Shown one piece after another: positions 55,571 through 64,000 of a DNA stretch of 64,000 nucleotides (within the stretch, counting starts at the first letter, position 1; each line of letters opens with the position of its first letter). The stretch spans positions 1 through 64,000 of the forward strand of contig NZ_LRAC01000137.1 of the NCBI RefSeq assembly GCF_001517085.1, given 5' to 3'. The notes under the pieces were generated by a model. That model had not been told where the DNA came from. It did not search any database and worked only from the letters and a program-made list of their open reading frames with translations. Made by a program: the position numbers and the translations under genes. The stretch is from Paenibacillus sp. DMB5 (GTDB taxonomy: Bacteria; Bacillota; Bacilli; Paenibacillales; Paenibacillaceae).

Positions 55571-55966
55571 TTAAAAACGGTTATACTCTTCATCCGTTAC
55601 GGGTTCTAACCAGTCAGTCTGTCCAGGTGTTAAGGCCAAGTGAACAAACCAGCTGTCCTTTGTTGCCCCATGCCAGTGCTTTACATGAGGCGGGATATTG
55701 ACTACATCACCGGTTTTGAGTAACCGTGGCGCTTCCCCTTCTTCTTGATACCAGCCTTCACCTCCGGTTACTAACAAAACTTGCCCTGCATGATGGGAAT
55801 GCCAGTTATTGCGGGTTTTTGGAGCAAAAGTTACATTTCCGATCGATGTATTGAGTGGAGCCGGATCCATAAACACCATCTGTAAGTAAGCATCACCGAT
55901 AAAATTTTGTTCCACTTTTTGTCCCAGCGGGAAAATGATGCTATTTTCTAAGTGTTCATTCTTCAT
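55571..55966 (-). CDS. Cupin-domain protein
   Basis: A 131-aa single-domain cupin with metal-ligand motif NNWHSHHAGQVLLVTGGEGWYQ (first His pair near 56-58) split from a second motif VVNIPPHVKHWHGA. Resembles cupins linked to carboxymuconolactone-decarboxylase-type proteins. ATG 55966 follows AAGGAA. Substrate unknown. Confidence 0.9.
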   Translation of the reverse strand: MKNEHLENSIIFPLGQKVEQNFIGDAYLQMVFMDPAPLNTSIGNVTFAPKTRNNWHSHHAGQVLLVTGGEGWYQEEGEAPRLLKTGDVVNIPPHVKHWHGATKDSWFVHLALTPGQTDWLEPVTDEEYNRF

Positions 55967-55981
55967 ATAAATTCCTTCTTT

Positions 55982-56276
55982 TCTTGGTTTAGTTGGTCAC
56001 TTTGAAAGCGTAGATTTAAGCTAACCTGCATTTGTGCATTGAAGTGCGTTCAACGTTCTTGGAAACCCGCTATAAGGAAGACAATGCATGACCGCAGAAA
56101 TCAATGTTTCCTTCTCATTGCCGACATTGCCGAGGTTTTAGGATTCGCAACGATTGGATTGGATAAAGATGTTTACCTTTTACTTAAAGAGGCACACCGT
56201 TTAAGGCGCGCCTCTTCGTAAATGAATCAGTTTCTTCAAAATATATCCGCTCAAAATGAGGGATATTCTTTTTCTG
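55982..56276. other. Intergenic stretch without a clear gene
   Basis: Roughly 300 bases between cupin and alcohol dehydrogenase genes. A 60-codon plus-strand frame (56039-56221) is open but has no recognised motif or good RBS; GAGGC..GCCTC near 56190-56215 could form a weak hairpin. Nothing else is seen. Confidence 0.35.
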
Positions 56277-57326
56277 CTATTCCTGCATCATCGTACTAAT
56301 ATCAATTACAAAGCGATACCGGACGTCCGAAGCCAGTACACGCTCCCATGCTTCGTCAATCTGATTAGCGGAAATGACCTCGATTTCCGGAGAAATATTG
56401 TGCTGAGCACAAAAATCTAACATTTCCTGCGTTTCACGGATACCACCGATGGATGATCCGGCAAAAGAACGACGCTGAGGGATCAGTGAGAACACTTGAA
56501 CGGGCAGTGGCTCCGATGGGGCGCCGACGTTCACCAAAGTACCATCTACAGCCAGCAGCGAAAGATAAGCGTTGATATCAATTTTTGCACTCACCGTATT
56601 AACGATGAGATCGAACGAACCGGCCAGTTTCTTGAATGTTTCCGGGTCGCTTGTCGCATAATAATGGTCCGCGCCTAATTGCAGACCGTCCTCTTTCTTC
56701 TTTAAGCTTTGCGACAACACCGTAACCTCTGCTTCCATGGCGTGAGCAAGTTTCACAGCCATATGTCCCAGACCGCCAAGGCCTACAACCGCGATTTTTT
56801 TTCCTGGACCCGCACCCCAGTGACGTAGCGGAGAATAGGTTGTGATACCCGCACACAAAAGCGGAGCGGCAGCGTCAAGCTCTAAACCGTCAGGAATACG
56901 GACTACGAAATCTTCTGTTACAACGATGTGAGTGGAATAGCCCCCTTGGGTATACTGCCCGTAACGGTCCACAGATCCATAGGTGCCGGTCATTCCATGA
57001 AGACAATACTGCTCGTCTCCATTATGGCAATGTACGCATTCCCCACAGGAATCAACCATACAGCCCACTCCTACTCGGTCGCCTGCAGAATACTTTGTGA
57101 CTTCCGAACCGACCCGGGTAACGATTCCGGCAATCTCGTGTCCTGGTACAAAAGGATATTGCACCGGTCCCCATTCGCCGCGAGCGGAATGGATGTCAGA
57201 GTGGCAAATACCGGCATATTTAATCTCAATGAGAACATCATACGGCTGAAGCTCTCTCCGTTCGATTGCGGTCAGTGTGAACGGTCCTTCTTGATTGAAT
57301 ACAGCACGTGCATTAGCAGTAATCAT
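56277..57326 (-). CDS. Zinc-dependent NAD(P) alcohol dehydrogenase (cinnamyl-alcohol/YahK-like)
   Basis: A 349-aa medium-chain dehydrogenase. Catalytic zinc segment [13 protein letters not shown] and GHEIAGIV; structural zinc loop [15 protein letters not shown]; Rossmann motif [21 protein letters not shown] precedes ATG 57326. Typical for broad-range aldehyde reduction. A TetR-operator-like site lies at 57388, linking it to the TetR gene at 58283. Confidence 0.94.
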   Translation of the reverse strand: MITANARAVFNQEGPFTLTAIERRELQPYDVLIEIKYAGICHSDIHSARGEWGPVQYPFVPGHEIAGIVTRVGSEVTKYSAGDRVGVGCMVDSCGECVHCHNGDEQYCLHGMTGTYGSVDRYGQYTQGGYSTHIVVTEDFVVRIPDGLELDAAAPLLCAGITTYSPLRHWGAGPGKKIAVVGLGGLGHMAVKLAHAMEAEVTVLSQSLKKKEDGLQLGADHYYATSDPETFKKLAGSFDLIVNTVSAKIDINAYLSLLAVDGTLVNVGAPSEPLPVQVFSLIPQRRSFAGSSIGGIRETQEMLDFCAQHNISPEIEVISANQIDEAWERVLASDVRYRFVIDISTMMQE

Positions 57327-57387
57327 ATATATCCTCCTAAATGAATGTTTGATATGACTTTAAACAAGCCATATAAAACAAAATGTA

Positions 57388-57400
57388 TTGTTTAATCAAC
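57388..57400. promoter_or_regulatory. Candidate TetR operator upstream of the alcohol dehydrogenase gene
   Basis: TTGTTTAATCAAC resembles the palindrome TTGATTAATCAA at 58151 with one change and lies 62 bases upstream of the dehydrogenase start. Confidence 0.4.
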
Positions 57401-57567
57401 GCGTGTCTAATAATAAAAAATATATAGCTCACATTCAATGGTTAAATAACTGCAATTTGTTGATATTTCAACATTTCGATCAAAAATGTCAATTATCTTT
57501 AACTCAAAAAAGAGGTATTCTGAACCTAATAGATGAAACAAAAAATGACATCACTATACGGTCTATA

Positions 57568-58116
57568 TTACCGGGTTGCAAGCAATTCCAGTTCAGAATT
57601 CAATGCATAAGCAATGTAGTCCTTGGCACTTTGCTCGAGTTCCTCATCTGACAAGTGCTGCATCACTCCATATAAAATATACGGTGTCATGAAGCGAGTC
57701 CCAATCAAGTTACTTGTTGCCTGAAGAGGTCGAAGCAGTTCCGGAACAGTGTAGTTAAAGTTGCCTTCTGAAGAATAGTTATCTTCAGCCGCTCCTGTTG
57801 AAACGGCGATCAAGAGCTCTTTTCCATGCAGCTTGTCGCCTTTGCTTCCATATGCCCAGCCATAGGTTAAGACCACATCTTCCCATTTTTTCAACAATGA
57901 AGGTGTGCTGTACCAGTAGAAAGGGAATTGCAAAACGATACGATCATGCCCCTCTAATAACCCCTGTTCTACCGAGACGTCAATCTTCTCGTCAGGGTAA
58001 GCTTCATAGACACGGTGAACGGTAACATTGTCCTGCTTCTCCATTTCTTCCGTTAAACGTCTATTGACGCGAGAGTTACTTAAATCAGGGTGAAAAACTA
58101 GAACGAGTGTTTTCAT
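57568..58116 (-). CDS. NAD(P)H quinone oxidoreductase-like flavoprotein (KefF/YwrO type)
   Basis: A 182-aa flavodoxin-fold protein: TLVLVFHPDLSNSRVNR at the N-terminus, FQFPFYWYSTPSLLKKWEDVVLTYGWAYG across the FMN site (split motif) and GKELLIAVSTGA. Two-electron quinone/electrophile reductase family. ATG 58116 follows AAGGAGAG. Divergent from the TetR gene. Confidence 0.92.
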   Translation of the reverse strand: MKTLVLVFHPDLSNSRVNRRLTEEMEKQDNVTVHRVYEAYPDEKIDVSVEQGLLEGHDRIVLQFPFYWYSTPSLLKKWEDVVLTYGWAYGSKGDKLHGKELLIAVSTGAAEDNYSSEGNFNYTVPELLRPLQATSNLIGTRFMTPYILYGVMQHLSDEELEQSAKDYIAYALNSELELLATR

Positions 58117-58150
58117 TAAAATCTCTCCTTGAACTCTAAATAAACATTGA

Positions 58151-58262
58151 TTGATTAATCAACTCACGTTTATAATTATAGCTAGTAATCAGGCTTATAC
58201 AATCGTCAGTTTAAATCGATCTGTGGAATACTGAACAAAGCCTTGAATATTGTTGATTAATC
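58151..58262. promoter_or_regulatory. Two candidate TetR operators in the divergent promoter region
   Basis: TTGATTAATCAA (58151-58162) is a perfect 12-bp palindrome upstream of the flavoprotein gene; TTGATTAATC recurs at 58253-58262 just upstream of the TetR start. A third related site stands at 57388. Confidence 0.5.
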
Positions 58263-58282
58263 GAAGAAGGGTGATCTGTAAA

Positions 58283-58828
58283 ATGTCTAAAATAGATAGA
58301 AGAATACTTAAATCTCAACAAGCAATAAAGAATGCAGTCCTCGAATTGATGGCTGAGAGAGACTTCGAATCTCTAACCATTATGGACATTGCCAATCGGG
58401 CAAATGTTAACCGGGGAACGATATACTTGCATTATCTGGATAAGTACGACTTGCTTGATAAAATTATTGAAGAACATATAAATAATCTCCGGGAACTTTG
58501 CCAATCGGCGTCAGAAATGACATTTAAAGAAGGAAACTACGTATGGTTTGAATATTTTGAGGAAAATTATTTATTCTTTTCTACAATGCTTGCCACGAAG
58601 AGTGCAGCATATTTTCGAAGCCGGTTCCTTGATTTGGTGGTCGAAGAGTATAGAGTTGAAGTCGATATAACCGATGGCAATAACCAAGGATTAAATGAAG
58701 ATATTTTGCTGCAATTTCTGGGAGCAGCAATTGTAGGTGCTGTAGAATGGTGGTTCAAGAATAAGATGCCTTACCCGCCTCAAGTGATGGCGGAACAAAC
58801 CGGAATATTATTAGACCGGAACTTTTAA
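58283..58828 (+). CDS. TetR-family transcriptional regulator
   Basis: A 181-aa TetR protein: MSKIDRRILKSQQAIKNAV, HTH with LTIMDIANRANVNRGTIYLH and a helical ligand domain. ATG 58283 follows GAAGGGTGATC; the frame is open to 58250. Divergent from the flavoprotein gene and flanked by repeated palindromes it likely binds. Confidence 0.93.
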   Translation: MSKIDRRILKSQQAIKNAVLELMAERDFESLTIMDIANRANVNRGTIYLHYLDKYDLLDKIIEEHINNLRELCQSASEMTFKEGNYVWFEYFEENYLFFSTMLATKSAAYFRSRFLDLVVEEYRVEVDITDGNNQGLNEDILLQFLGAAIVGAVEWWFKNKMPYPPQVMAEQTGILLDRNF

Positions 58829-58961
58829 AAGAAATAAATAAGTCAAACTAATAATCCCCCCTAGAAGAAGGACTGGCACGCCAGCTTTGACGTGCCTCCG
58901 AACATTTACGATTACTGAGTATTTTTTCTTCTCTGACAAGTCTGGATCAAATCCGTTTTGT

Positions 58962-59200
58962 CTTATAAATCAACGTGACCTGCGTCAGGTACGATGAAAA
59001 GCTCTTTAGGCTATGCCGCCAATTCGTAAGCTTCTTCACTGGAGTACCGGCGATATCGAATTAATGTAAGTAAGCTGAGGGAAATTCATAAAAGAATGCC
59101 AGTGTCACAATCCCCTACTCTGCCATGTTTTGAGCATAGATACCGGAAGCCTGCTCTTTAACACTCTCTAAGGTGAGCCTATTATCACTACTGGGAGTTT
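58962..59200 (-). pseudogene. Decayed fourth copy of the alpha/beta-hydrolase family
   Basis: Fragments in order on the minus strand match the three intact paralogues: PVVIIGSP, then after a frameshift ESVKEQASGIYAQNMAE-stop-GIVTL, then MNFPQLTYINSISPVL, then SEEAYELAA-stop-PKELFIVPDAGHVDL. At least two internal deletions, a frameshift and two stops. The active-site elbow is deleted. Confidence 0.75.
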
Positions 59201-59350
59201 TTTCGTCTGTTTTGTAAGAAACCAATTTTCTAGCATATCTACTTGTGACATTTATTAACATTTTCTATTCTTATATTAATTTACAATAAAGGAATTACAG
59301 ATTATAGGATAAAACTTAAAGTTAACTTTAAGTCAAGTGGTTAACTGAAA

Positions 59351-59560
59351 TTTATGTGCACGGTGTTTGCGTTACTACGACAAGGAAGGTTTGTTGCCTT
59401 TTGTCGAAAGAACACTCAGTGGAATACGATTGTTTAAAGACTCAGATATGGGGATCTAAATTATTGAGTGCCTATAATCATCCGCGATGACGATCAAAGA
59501 AATTAAAAATTTCAGCTACTTAATAGACTACCATCAAGCAGTTTATAAAGTTGTCACGAT
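59351..59560 (+). pseudogene. Decayed MerR-family regulator
   Basis: The frame around 59368-59560 reads LRYYDKEGLLPFVERTLSG, IRLFKDSDMGI-stop-IIECL-stop-SSAMTIKEIKNF, the standard MerR DNA-binding and linker sequence with two in-frame stops. The first helix and the C-terminus are missing. Together with the hydrolase relic next to it, this suggests decay of a former regulator-enzyme unit. The stretch 59560-59710 holds nothing I can assign. Confidence 0.7.
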
Positions 59561-59713
59561 GATTTTAAGGATTTTAATTCAGCCACTTCATTATGCAAGA
59601 AGTAAATAGGTAGCTTAAGTAAGCGAAGGCAGCTTATTTTGATTTTCTATGGACGTTGATCCTGATTCACTAATTAAATGTTCTCCTATATGCTTTGAGC
59701 GGGGTTTATATTT

Positions 59714-59762
59714 AAAGGGACTAAAATCTATCCTTTGTGAAGGATAGGATTTTAGTCCCTTT
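59714..59762. terminator. Long hairpin terminator after the SDR gene
   Basis: AAAGGGACTAAAATCTATCCTT (59714-59735), loop TGTG, and the complementary arm to 59762 pair over 22 bases with one bulge. It lies 41 bases past the SDR stop codon. Confidence 0.75.
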
Positions 59763-59803
59763 GCCTTATTTGTCAAGAACAAGATAATCTTGTCCTGAGA
59801 TTA

Positions 59804-60550
59804 TTACCAGGATTGGCGAGTCGGTCCAATTGTGAATTCGTTAACATTTGTATCCTCCGGCTGATCAATCGCAAATGCAACAACATTTGCAACTCGATCA
59901 GGTGAGATCCCAAATTGTTCGTACAATGTAGTCATACCTTCAAAAATATTCTTATTGGTAATAGTATCCAACAATTCCGTATTGATCGCTGCCGGATAAA
60001 TAGTTGCTGTGCGGATATTAGTACCTTCTTGGGCGGACTCCATTCGCAAAACTTCCATCAAGTTACGAACAGCCCACTTTGTTGCGCCATAAACTGCACC
60101 ACCAGGATATGATTTAAGCCCAGCTACCGATGAAGTAGTGATAATATGCCCCGATTTTTGTGAGGTGAATTCTGGCAATACTGCGGCGATACCATTCAAT
60201 ACACCTTTGATATTTACATCTACCATACTATTCCATTGGTCGGTTTTCAACTCGGAAAGTGGTGAATTTGGCATTAGTCCAGCATTTAAGAAGATTACAT
60301 CAACCCTACCAAAAGTATCCTTAGCTAATCGAACAAGCTGATGGTTATCATCTGAATTTACAACATCTGTGACGCGATAAGTAACTTGTCCACCTGCTTT
60401 CTGAATTTCTTCAGTTAATGCTTTTAATCTATCTTCACGTCGAGCGCCTAACACAATTTTAGCGCCTTTACTGGCTAGTAATTTTGCTGTTGCTTCACCA
60501 ATTCCGGATGAAGCTCCAGTGATTATAACTACTTTGTTTTGTATTGCCAT
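59804..60550 (-). CDS. Short-chain dehydrogenase/reductase (SDR)
   Basis: A 248-aa classical SDR with TGASSGIGEATAKLL, NAGLM and catalytic YGATKWAVRNLMEVLR. ATG 60550 follows GGATGGGAAG; an ATG at 60562 is closer to the RBS and less likely. Distinct from the SDR at 51746. Substrate unknown. Confidence 0.93.
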   Translation of the reverse strand: MAIQNKVVIITGASSGIGEATAKLLASKGAKIVLGARREDRLKALTEEIQKAGGQVTYRVTDVVNSDDNHQLVRLAKDTFGRVDVIFLNAGLMPNSPLSELKTDQWNSMVDVNIKGVLNGIAAVLPEFTSQKSGHIITTSSVAGLKSYPGGAVYGATKWAVRNLMEVLRMESAQEGTNIRTATIYPAAINTELLDTITNKNIFEGMTTLYEQFGISPDRVANVVAFAIDQPEDTNVNEFTIGPTRQSW

Positions 60551-60590
60551 GTAACTTCCCATCCTTCCATATAGATATTATTTTATCTAA

Positions 60591-60609
60591 CTAATGAAAA
60601 CTCCATTAG
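60591..60609. promoter_or_regulatory. Inverted repeat upstream of the SDR gene
   Basis: CTAATG - AAAACTC - CATTAG forms a 6-bp inverted repeat 41 bases upstream of the SDR start, a possible operator; the regulator is unknown. Confidence 0.3.
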
Positions 60610-60830
60610 CCATAGGTACTACATTAAATATTTCATCTTTCCAGCCAGACGAACTATTATTCTGCCAATGAAATTACGGCCTTAAAGCCTCTAACCATTC
60701 TTTCCAACTTTCGCAGCTCCAATTCCCAAATATATAGACCTGTCTTTTGACTTGTCCTTTTTTTATGAACAAGCATAAATACTGTTATGGGACATAACAA
60801 AATTACACCATGTCCCTTTAAAGTATCTCT

Positions 60831-61769
60831 TTACATATTGTTCTTGAAAAATCCCTCGAATTTATCAAAAGGAATCTTATTTACATCATCATACAGGTCG
60901 ATATGGATGGCATCCGGCACGATGTATAGTTCCTTCGGTTCAACAGCAGCTGCATATGCATTTTCACTAAAGAAACGGGAATGTGCATTTTCACCCATAA
61001 CAAACAAAATTGGACGAGGTGAAATGGTTGCTATATGGTTTAAAAGCTGATAGTTCATAAAAGGCAAGTTGCTGGTTAAAGTAAATCCGCCACGGGCATT
61101 TGGATGATGTCCTCTGCTCAGCCCATAATAGCTGAAGAATTCTGCTGAGTTAGCATCAAGTCCTTCTGGTACAGCATCAACAGGACTTTCAGGAAAGGTT
61201 GGAACATAAGCAGGGTAGCCTTTATCAAAGTCGTTCCAGCGCTGTTCTGCCAACTGCTGCATCTGTGCATCCATCGCTTCCGGCGGGAATAGGTTTCTCA
61301 TGGCACTAATATCATACATCACTGAAGTTGCTATTGCCTTGATACGTACATCCATTGCTGCAGCTGAGAGTGCAAATCCACCACTTCCACAGATACCAAG
61401 CGCTCCAATTTTATTACGGTCGACAAATGGGCGTGTCCCCAGGAAGTCTACTCCTGCACTAAAATCTTCGGAAAAGATTTCAGGAGAAGAGATGTGACGA
61501 GGTTCTCCACCACTTTCTCCATTATATGAAGCATCAAAGGTCAAAACAACGAAACCTCTTTGTGCCAACTGATTTGCATATACACCAGGCCCCTGTTCTT
61601 TTACACCGCCGTAGGGTGCTCCAATTACCAGTGCTGGGTATTGTTTCTCAGCGTCTATACCCTTTGCAATATATAAATCACCAGCCAATGTTATTCCGTA
61701 TCTGTTTTTGTATGACACAGAAGTGCGGGTAACGTTATGGCTCAATTCAAAAGTGTAGTATTCGGACAT
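60831..61769 (-). CDS. Alpha/beta hydrolase, dienelactone-hydrolase-like (paralogue 3)
   Basis: A 312-aa cytoplasmic member closest to the lipoprotein paralogue at 47163 but without signal peptide: GAPYGGVKEQGPGVYANQL, elbow IGALGICGSGGFALS and DAIHIDLYDDVNKIPFD. ATG 61769 follows GTGAGGA. Divergent from an AraC gene that probably regulates it. Confidence 0.86.
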   Translation of the reverse strand: MSEYYTFELSHNVTRTSVSYKNRYGITLAGDLYIAKGIDAEKQYPALVIGAPYGGVKEQGPGVYANQLAQRGFVVLTFDASYNGESGGEPRHISSPEIFSEDFSAGVDFLGTRPFVDRNKIGALGICGSGGFALSAAAMDVRIKAIATSVMYDISAMRNLFPPEAMDAQMQQLAEQRWNDFDKGYPAYVPTFPESPVDAVPEGLDANSAEFFSYYGLSRGHHPNARGGFTLTSNLPFMNYQLLNHIATISPRPILFVMGENAHSRFFSENAYAAAVEPKELYIVPDAIHIDLYDDVNKIPFDKFEGFFKNNM

Positions 61770-61875
61770 GTTAAAATCCTCACTCTCTTATTTTTTCTTT
61801 ACGATAAATTCATAGCTTTCATAATGTTTTCTCGAAAACTGATTCCCATTCTGTAGGGATGAAGCAAACCTTTTA

Positions 61876-61887
61876 GTCAGGCCTGAC
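61876..61887. promoter_or_regulatory. 12-bp palindrome in the hydrolase/AraC divergent region
   Basis: GTCAGGCCTGAC is a perfect palindrome about midway between the divergent genes (61769 and 62086). A plus-strand TATAAT at 62009-62014 may serve the AraC gene. Confidence 0.35.
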
Positions 61888-62085
61888 GTTTAGAATACAG
61901 TATAAATCATAAATGAAAAATCATTCAAACAAAATGCCCATTACTCCATTTATTTGCCTATTCCTACAAATTATATTGTGATTAGGTTATAAATCGCTTA
62001 TTATTTGGTATAATTCTTTCTTGTGGAGCAAAACAATAACAACATATTCTTATTATATATAAGATAAAAAAGTGAGGATCTAAAT

Positions 62086-62949
62086 ATGCAAATTGAAGAG
62101 ATATGTTCTATGATCAGCGGGCTTGTACCAGAGGAAGGTTCAAAAAGCAACATCATTAACAATGTAGATTTATTCCGAATAGAACGAAGTATGGATCGAG
62201 TTCCTTTTAATTATACAAAAAGCATTATATTCATCCTACAAGGACAGAAGCGTGTCTATATTGCAGATTCAATGCTTACTTATGATCCGATGCATTATCT
62301 TGTCCTGTCCGTTCCTTTACCTGTGGAATGTGATGTTGTTGCCTCTAAGGATGAGCCACTCCTAGGTATTTCCATTCAAGTAGATGCCAACATGGTAAAT
62401 GAGATTATGGTGTCAGGTGATATTCCAATGAACAATATTAAAGAGTTACCTTACGGAATCTATGCAGATGATTTAAATGAACAGATGATTAATGTGATTC
62501 ATCGTCTGGTTGGATCTTTAATATCACATTCTGAAAGCAAAGTGTTGGCTCCAATGTATATACGTGAAATCCTCTATAGGGCACTAACTGGCAAGAATGG
62601 CGAAGCATTAAAGATGCTTACGAATCGAAATCAGACTTTTTATAAGATAAGGAGTATCTTGGAGAGAATACATGAGAATTACGGAGCAAAATATGACGTA
62701 GCTTCATTAGCTGAAGAGACTGATATGAGCAACTCCGCATTTCATACTGCTTTCAAAGCTATGACAGATGCTTCTCCTATCCAATACATTAAGAAGGTGA
62801 AATTACACAAAGCTAGAGAATTGATGTTATTTCAAGGATTAAATGCAAGTTCTGCTGCTTATCGTGTTGGCTATGAAAGCCTTTCTCAATTCACCCGAGA
62901 GTATAAGCGAATGTTTGGAGTTACACCAGGTCACGAGGTATTTGGATAG
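62086..62949 (+). CDS. AraC-family transcriptional regulator (AraC_N type)
   Basis: A 287-aa regulator with an N-terminal AraC_N ligand domain (about 15-170; FILQGQKRVYIADSMLTYDP, LVLSVPLPVECDVV) and a C-terminal HTH (about 190-285; AYRVGYESLSQFTREYKRMF). ATG 62086 follows GTGAGGATC. Regulators with this N-terminus are often adjacent to oxidoreductases or hydrolases. Confidence 0.93.
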   Translation: MQIEEICSMISGLVPEEGSKSNIINNVDLFRIERSMDRVPFNYTKSIIFILQGQKRVYIADSMLTYDPMHYLVLSVPLPVECDVVASKDEPLLGISIQVDANMVNEIMVSGDIPMNNIKELPYGIYADDLNEQMINVIHRLVGSLISHSESKVLAPMYIREILYRALTGKNGEALKMLTNRNQTFYKIRSILERIHENYGAKYDVASLAEETDMSNSAFHTAFKAMTDASPIQYIKKVKLHKARELMLFQGLNASSAAYRVGYESLSQFTREYKRMFGVTPGHEVFG

Positions 62950-63323
62950 CAACCTTAAGTTATATAATGGAAATATATGATATCCACTCTTTTTAAGAAT
63001 GGGCGGCTGGTGAAGGTCTGCAGATACGGCCTCGCTTTTTTGAAGGGGGGATTATTCTGCAAGCCTTTGCAGTTGTACCAAGTATTCTGCGAATTCTCGA
63101 GCCTGCGTAAGAAAACTAAATCATTTCGAGGGAGAATAGTGAACGATCTATCCAAGGGTGAAGAGATATATCCTAAATGAGTCATTTATCTTAAATTTTA
63201 TAACTCTTCTTTTGTTTATTTGAAGGCTATTACTTTTGTGTGAACCTTACCTATATGGTCTAAAGAAACTGGATTAAGTAGCACTTTACTTATTCCCACC
63301 TCCAAAAATCAGTCATGGAAATA
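62950..63323. other. Intergenic stretch without a clear gene
   Basis: About 370 bases between the AraC gene and the response-regulator relic. Two overlapping short frames (62955-63185 minus, 62977-63180 plus) mirror each other without RBS or motif. I see nothing assignable. Confidence 0.4.
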
Positions 63324-63822
63324 CTAGTAGTCTTTTTTATTCATTTGCATAATTATGTAAAGTGTGTTTTTTGGCTCGGAATTCCGTCCGTTTCCGTCCC
63401 TATAAATAATGTCGAAATCATGCTCTGGCGCGGCATCTGCAGCTTGAAGACTGGTCCCCACGACTTTTGCCATACAGCCTTTGGCGACCTTAGCAAGGAT
63501 ATCCTGCATGGATTGCATACTCATGGATAACTTGAGAATATATCCGCTCGCCCCATACTCAAGCGCCTGCTGGGCATATTTGAACTCATTCATACAAATA
63601 AGCATAACAAACCGGTTTATCATCTCGTTAGACCAGGCATTTCTCAGCAGTTCAATCCCATCCATACCGGGCATCATAATATCTGTGATAACAAGGTCAG
63701 GCATGTCCTCTGCCATCAACTTTAACGCTTCTCTGCCGTTTGAGGCTTCTCCAGAGGCAGTGTATTTGAATAACTCCCATTAAATGAGCTTGCGCCGAAT
63801 GAACCAATAAAATCTTCCACAT
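63324..63822 (-). pseudogene. Decayed AraC-type response regulator, receiver domain only
   Basis: GGAGGGG precedes ATG 63822 and the frame begins MWKILLV, then loses the DDE segment through a deletion and frameshift. The next frame reads RRKLI-stop-WELFKYTASGEASNGREALKLM and then PDLVITDIMMPGMDGIELL with the phospho-acceptor Asp. It ends soon after the receiver domain; no HTH is present. A relic of a YesN-like gene. Confidence 0.75.
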
Positions 63823-64000
63823 GTTCGTCCCCTCCAGACAGGTATAGATTGAAAATTAGCAGGGGGCAAGGAGAGTCTGGCCAGCGTTCCTCTAGTCATG
63901 CCGGTAATGGAGCTTTGAACAGTCGCCTTTTATGTCGTCATTCTCATATAAAATTCCATTTATTGCAGCCTATGATCTTATTAGATAAGCTTTACTACGC
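63823..64000. other. Window end without a recognisable gene
   Basis: No open frame with a start signal is seen in the last 180 bases. A partner kinase gene for the decayed regulator may lie outside the window. Confidence 0.3.

Noticed and set aside
56039-56221. 60-codon plus-strand frame between cupin and dehydrogenase genes
   Set aside because: No RBS and no recognisable motif; left as unassigned intergenic DNA.
62955-63185. Mutually antisense short frames after the AraC gene
   Set aside because: Mirror frames without RBS or similarity.

Overview
The window looks like chromosome of a low-to-mid GC, Gram-positive, facultatively anaerobic glycan degrader, most likely Paenibacillus or a close relative. 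The reasons are strong AGGAGG-type ribosome binding sites, frequent GTG/TTG starts, lipoprotein solute-binding proteins paired with LplB/YtcP-type permeases, YesM/YesN-type two-component pairs, and secreted enzymes carrying F5/8-type (CBM32-like) modules. This genus call is inference from gene style. No rRNA, tRNA or CRISPR array was seen.

Left edge (1-1.85 kb): the 3' end of an IS256-like element, a minus-strand gene with a PD-(D/E)XK-like nuclease motif (possible defence gene), and decayed sequence.

Sulfated-glycan locus (1.85-38.1 kb): this is the core of the window. An AraC regulator and a secreted 814-aa TIM-barrel-like/CBM32-like protein come first, then GH31 and GH35 enzymes and a divergent sulfatase. 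Import module A is LplB-YtcP-lipoprotein-GH20 with a divergent YesN/YesM pair. A compact minus-strand operon follows: two half-size CHR (chromate-family) transporters, an aerobic formylglycine-generating enzyme, a sulfatase, an anaerobic sulfatase-maturating radical SAM enzyme, an AraC regulator and another sulfatase. Import module B is LplB-YtcP-lipoprotein-GH29 fucosidase with a YesM/YesN pair, and a divergent secreted GH18 enzyme. The enzymes together fit stepwise breakdown of a sulfated, fucosylated glycan containing Gal and GlcNAc (mucin- or keratan-sulfate-like); the exact substrate is inferred. Sulfatases can be activated with or without oxygen because both types of maturase are present. 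The CHR pair may export the released sulfate.

Middle (38.3-45.6 kb): a chemoreceptor, then the nirB-nirD-hemD(like) nitrite reductase operon in which nirB carries a one-base frameshift, then a decayed suppressor-of-fused gene and a 73-bp palindromic repeat present twice.

Right part (45.6-64 kb): a patchwork of redox and detoxification genes. It holds three alpha/beta-hydrolase paralogues plus a decayed fourth, a LysR regulator, two cyclophilin-like proteins, a Bcr/CflA-type MFS pump, two SDRs, an aldo/keto reductase, a MalY/PatB-type PLP enzyme, a DUF3737 beta-helix protein, a cupin, a zinc alcohol dehydrogenase, a quinone-oxidoreductase-like flavoprotein, TetR and AraC regulators, and relics of MerR and response-regulator genes. 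Shared palindromes near several promoters suggest small local regulons (TetR, LysR).
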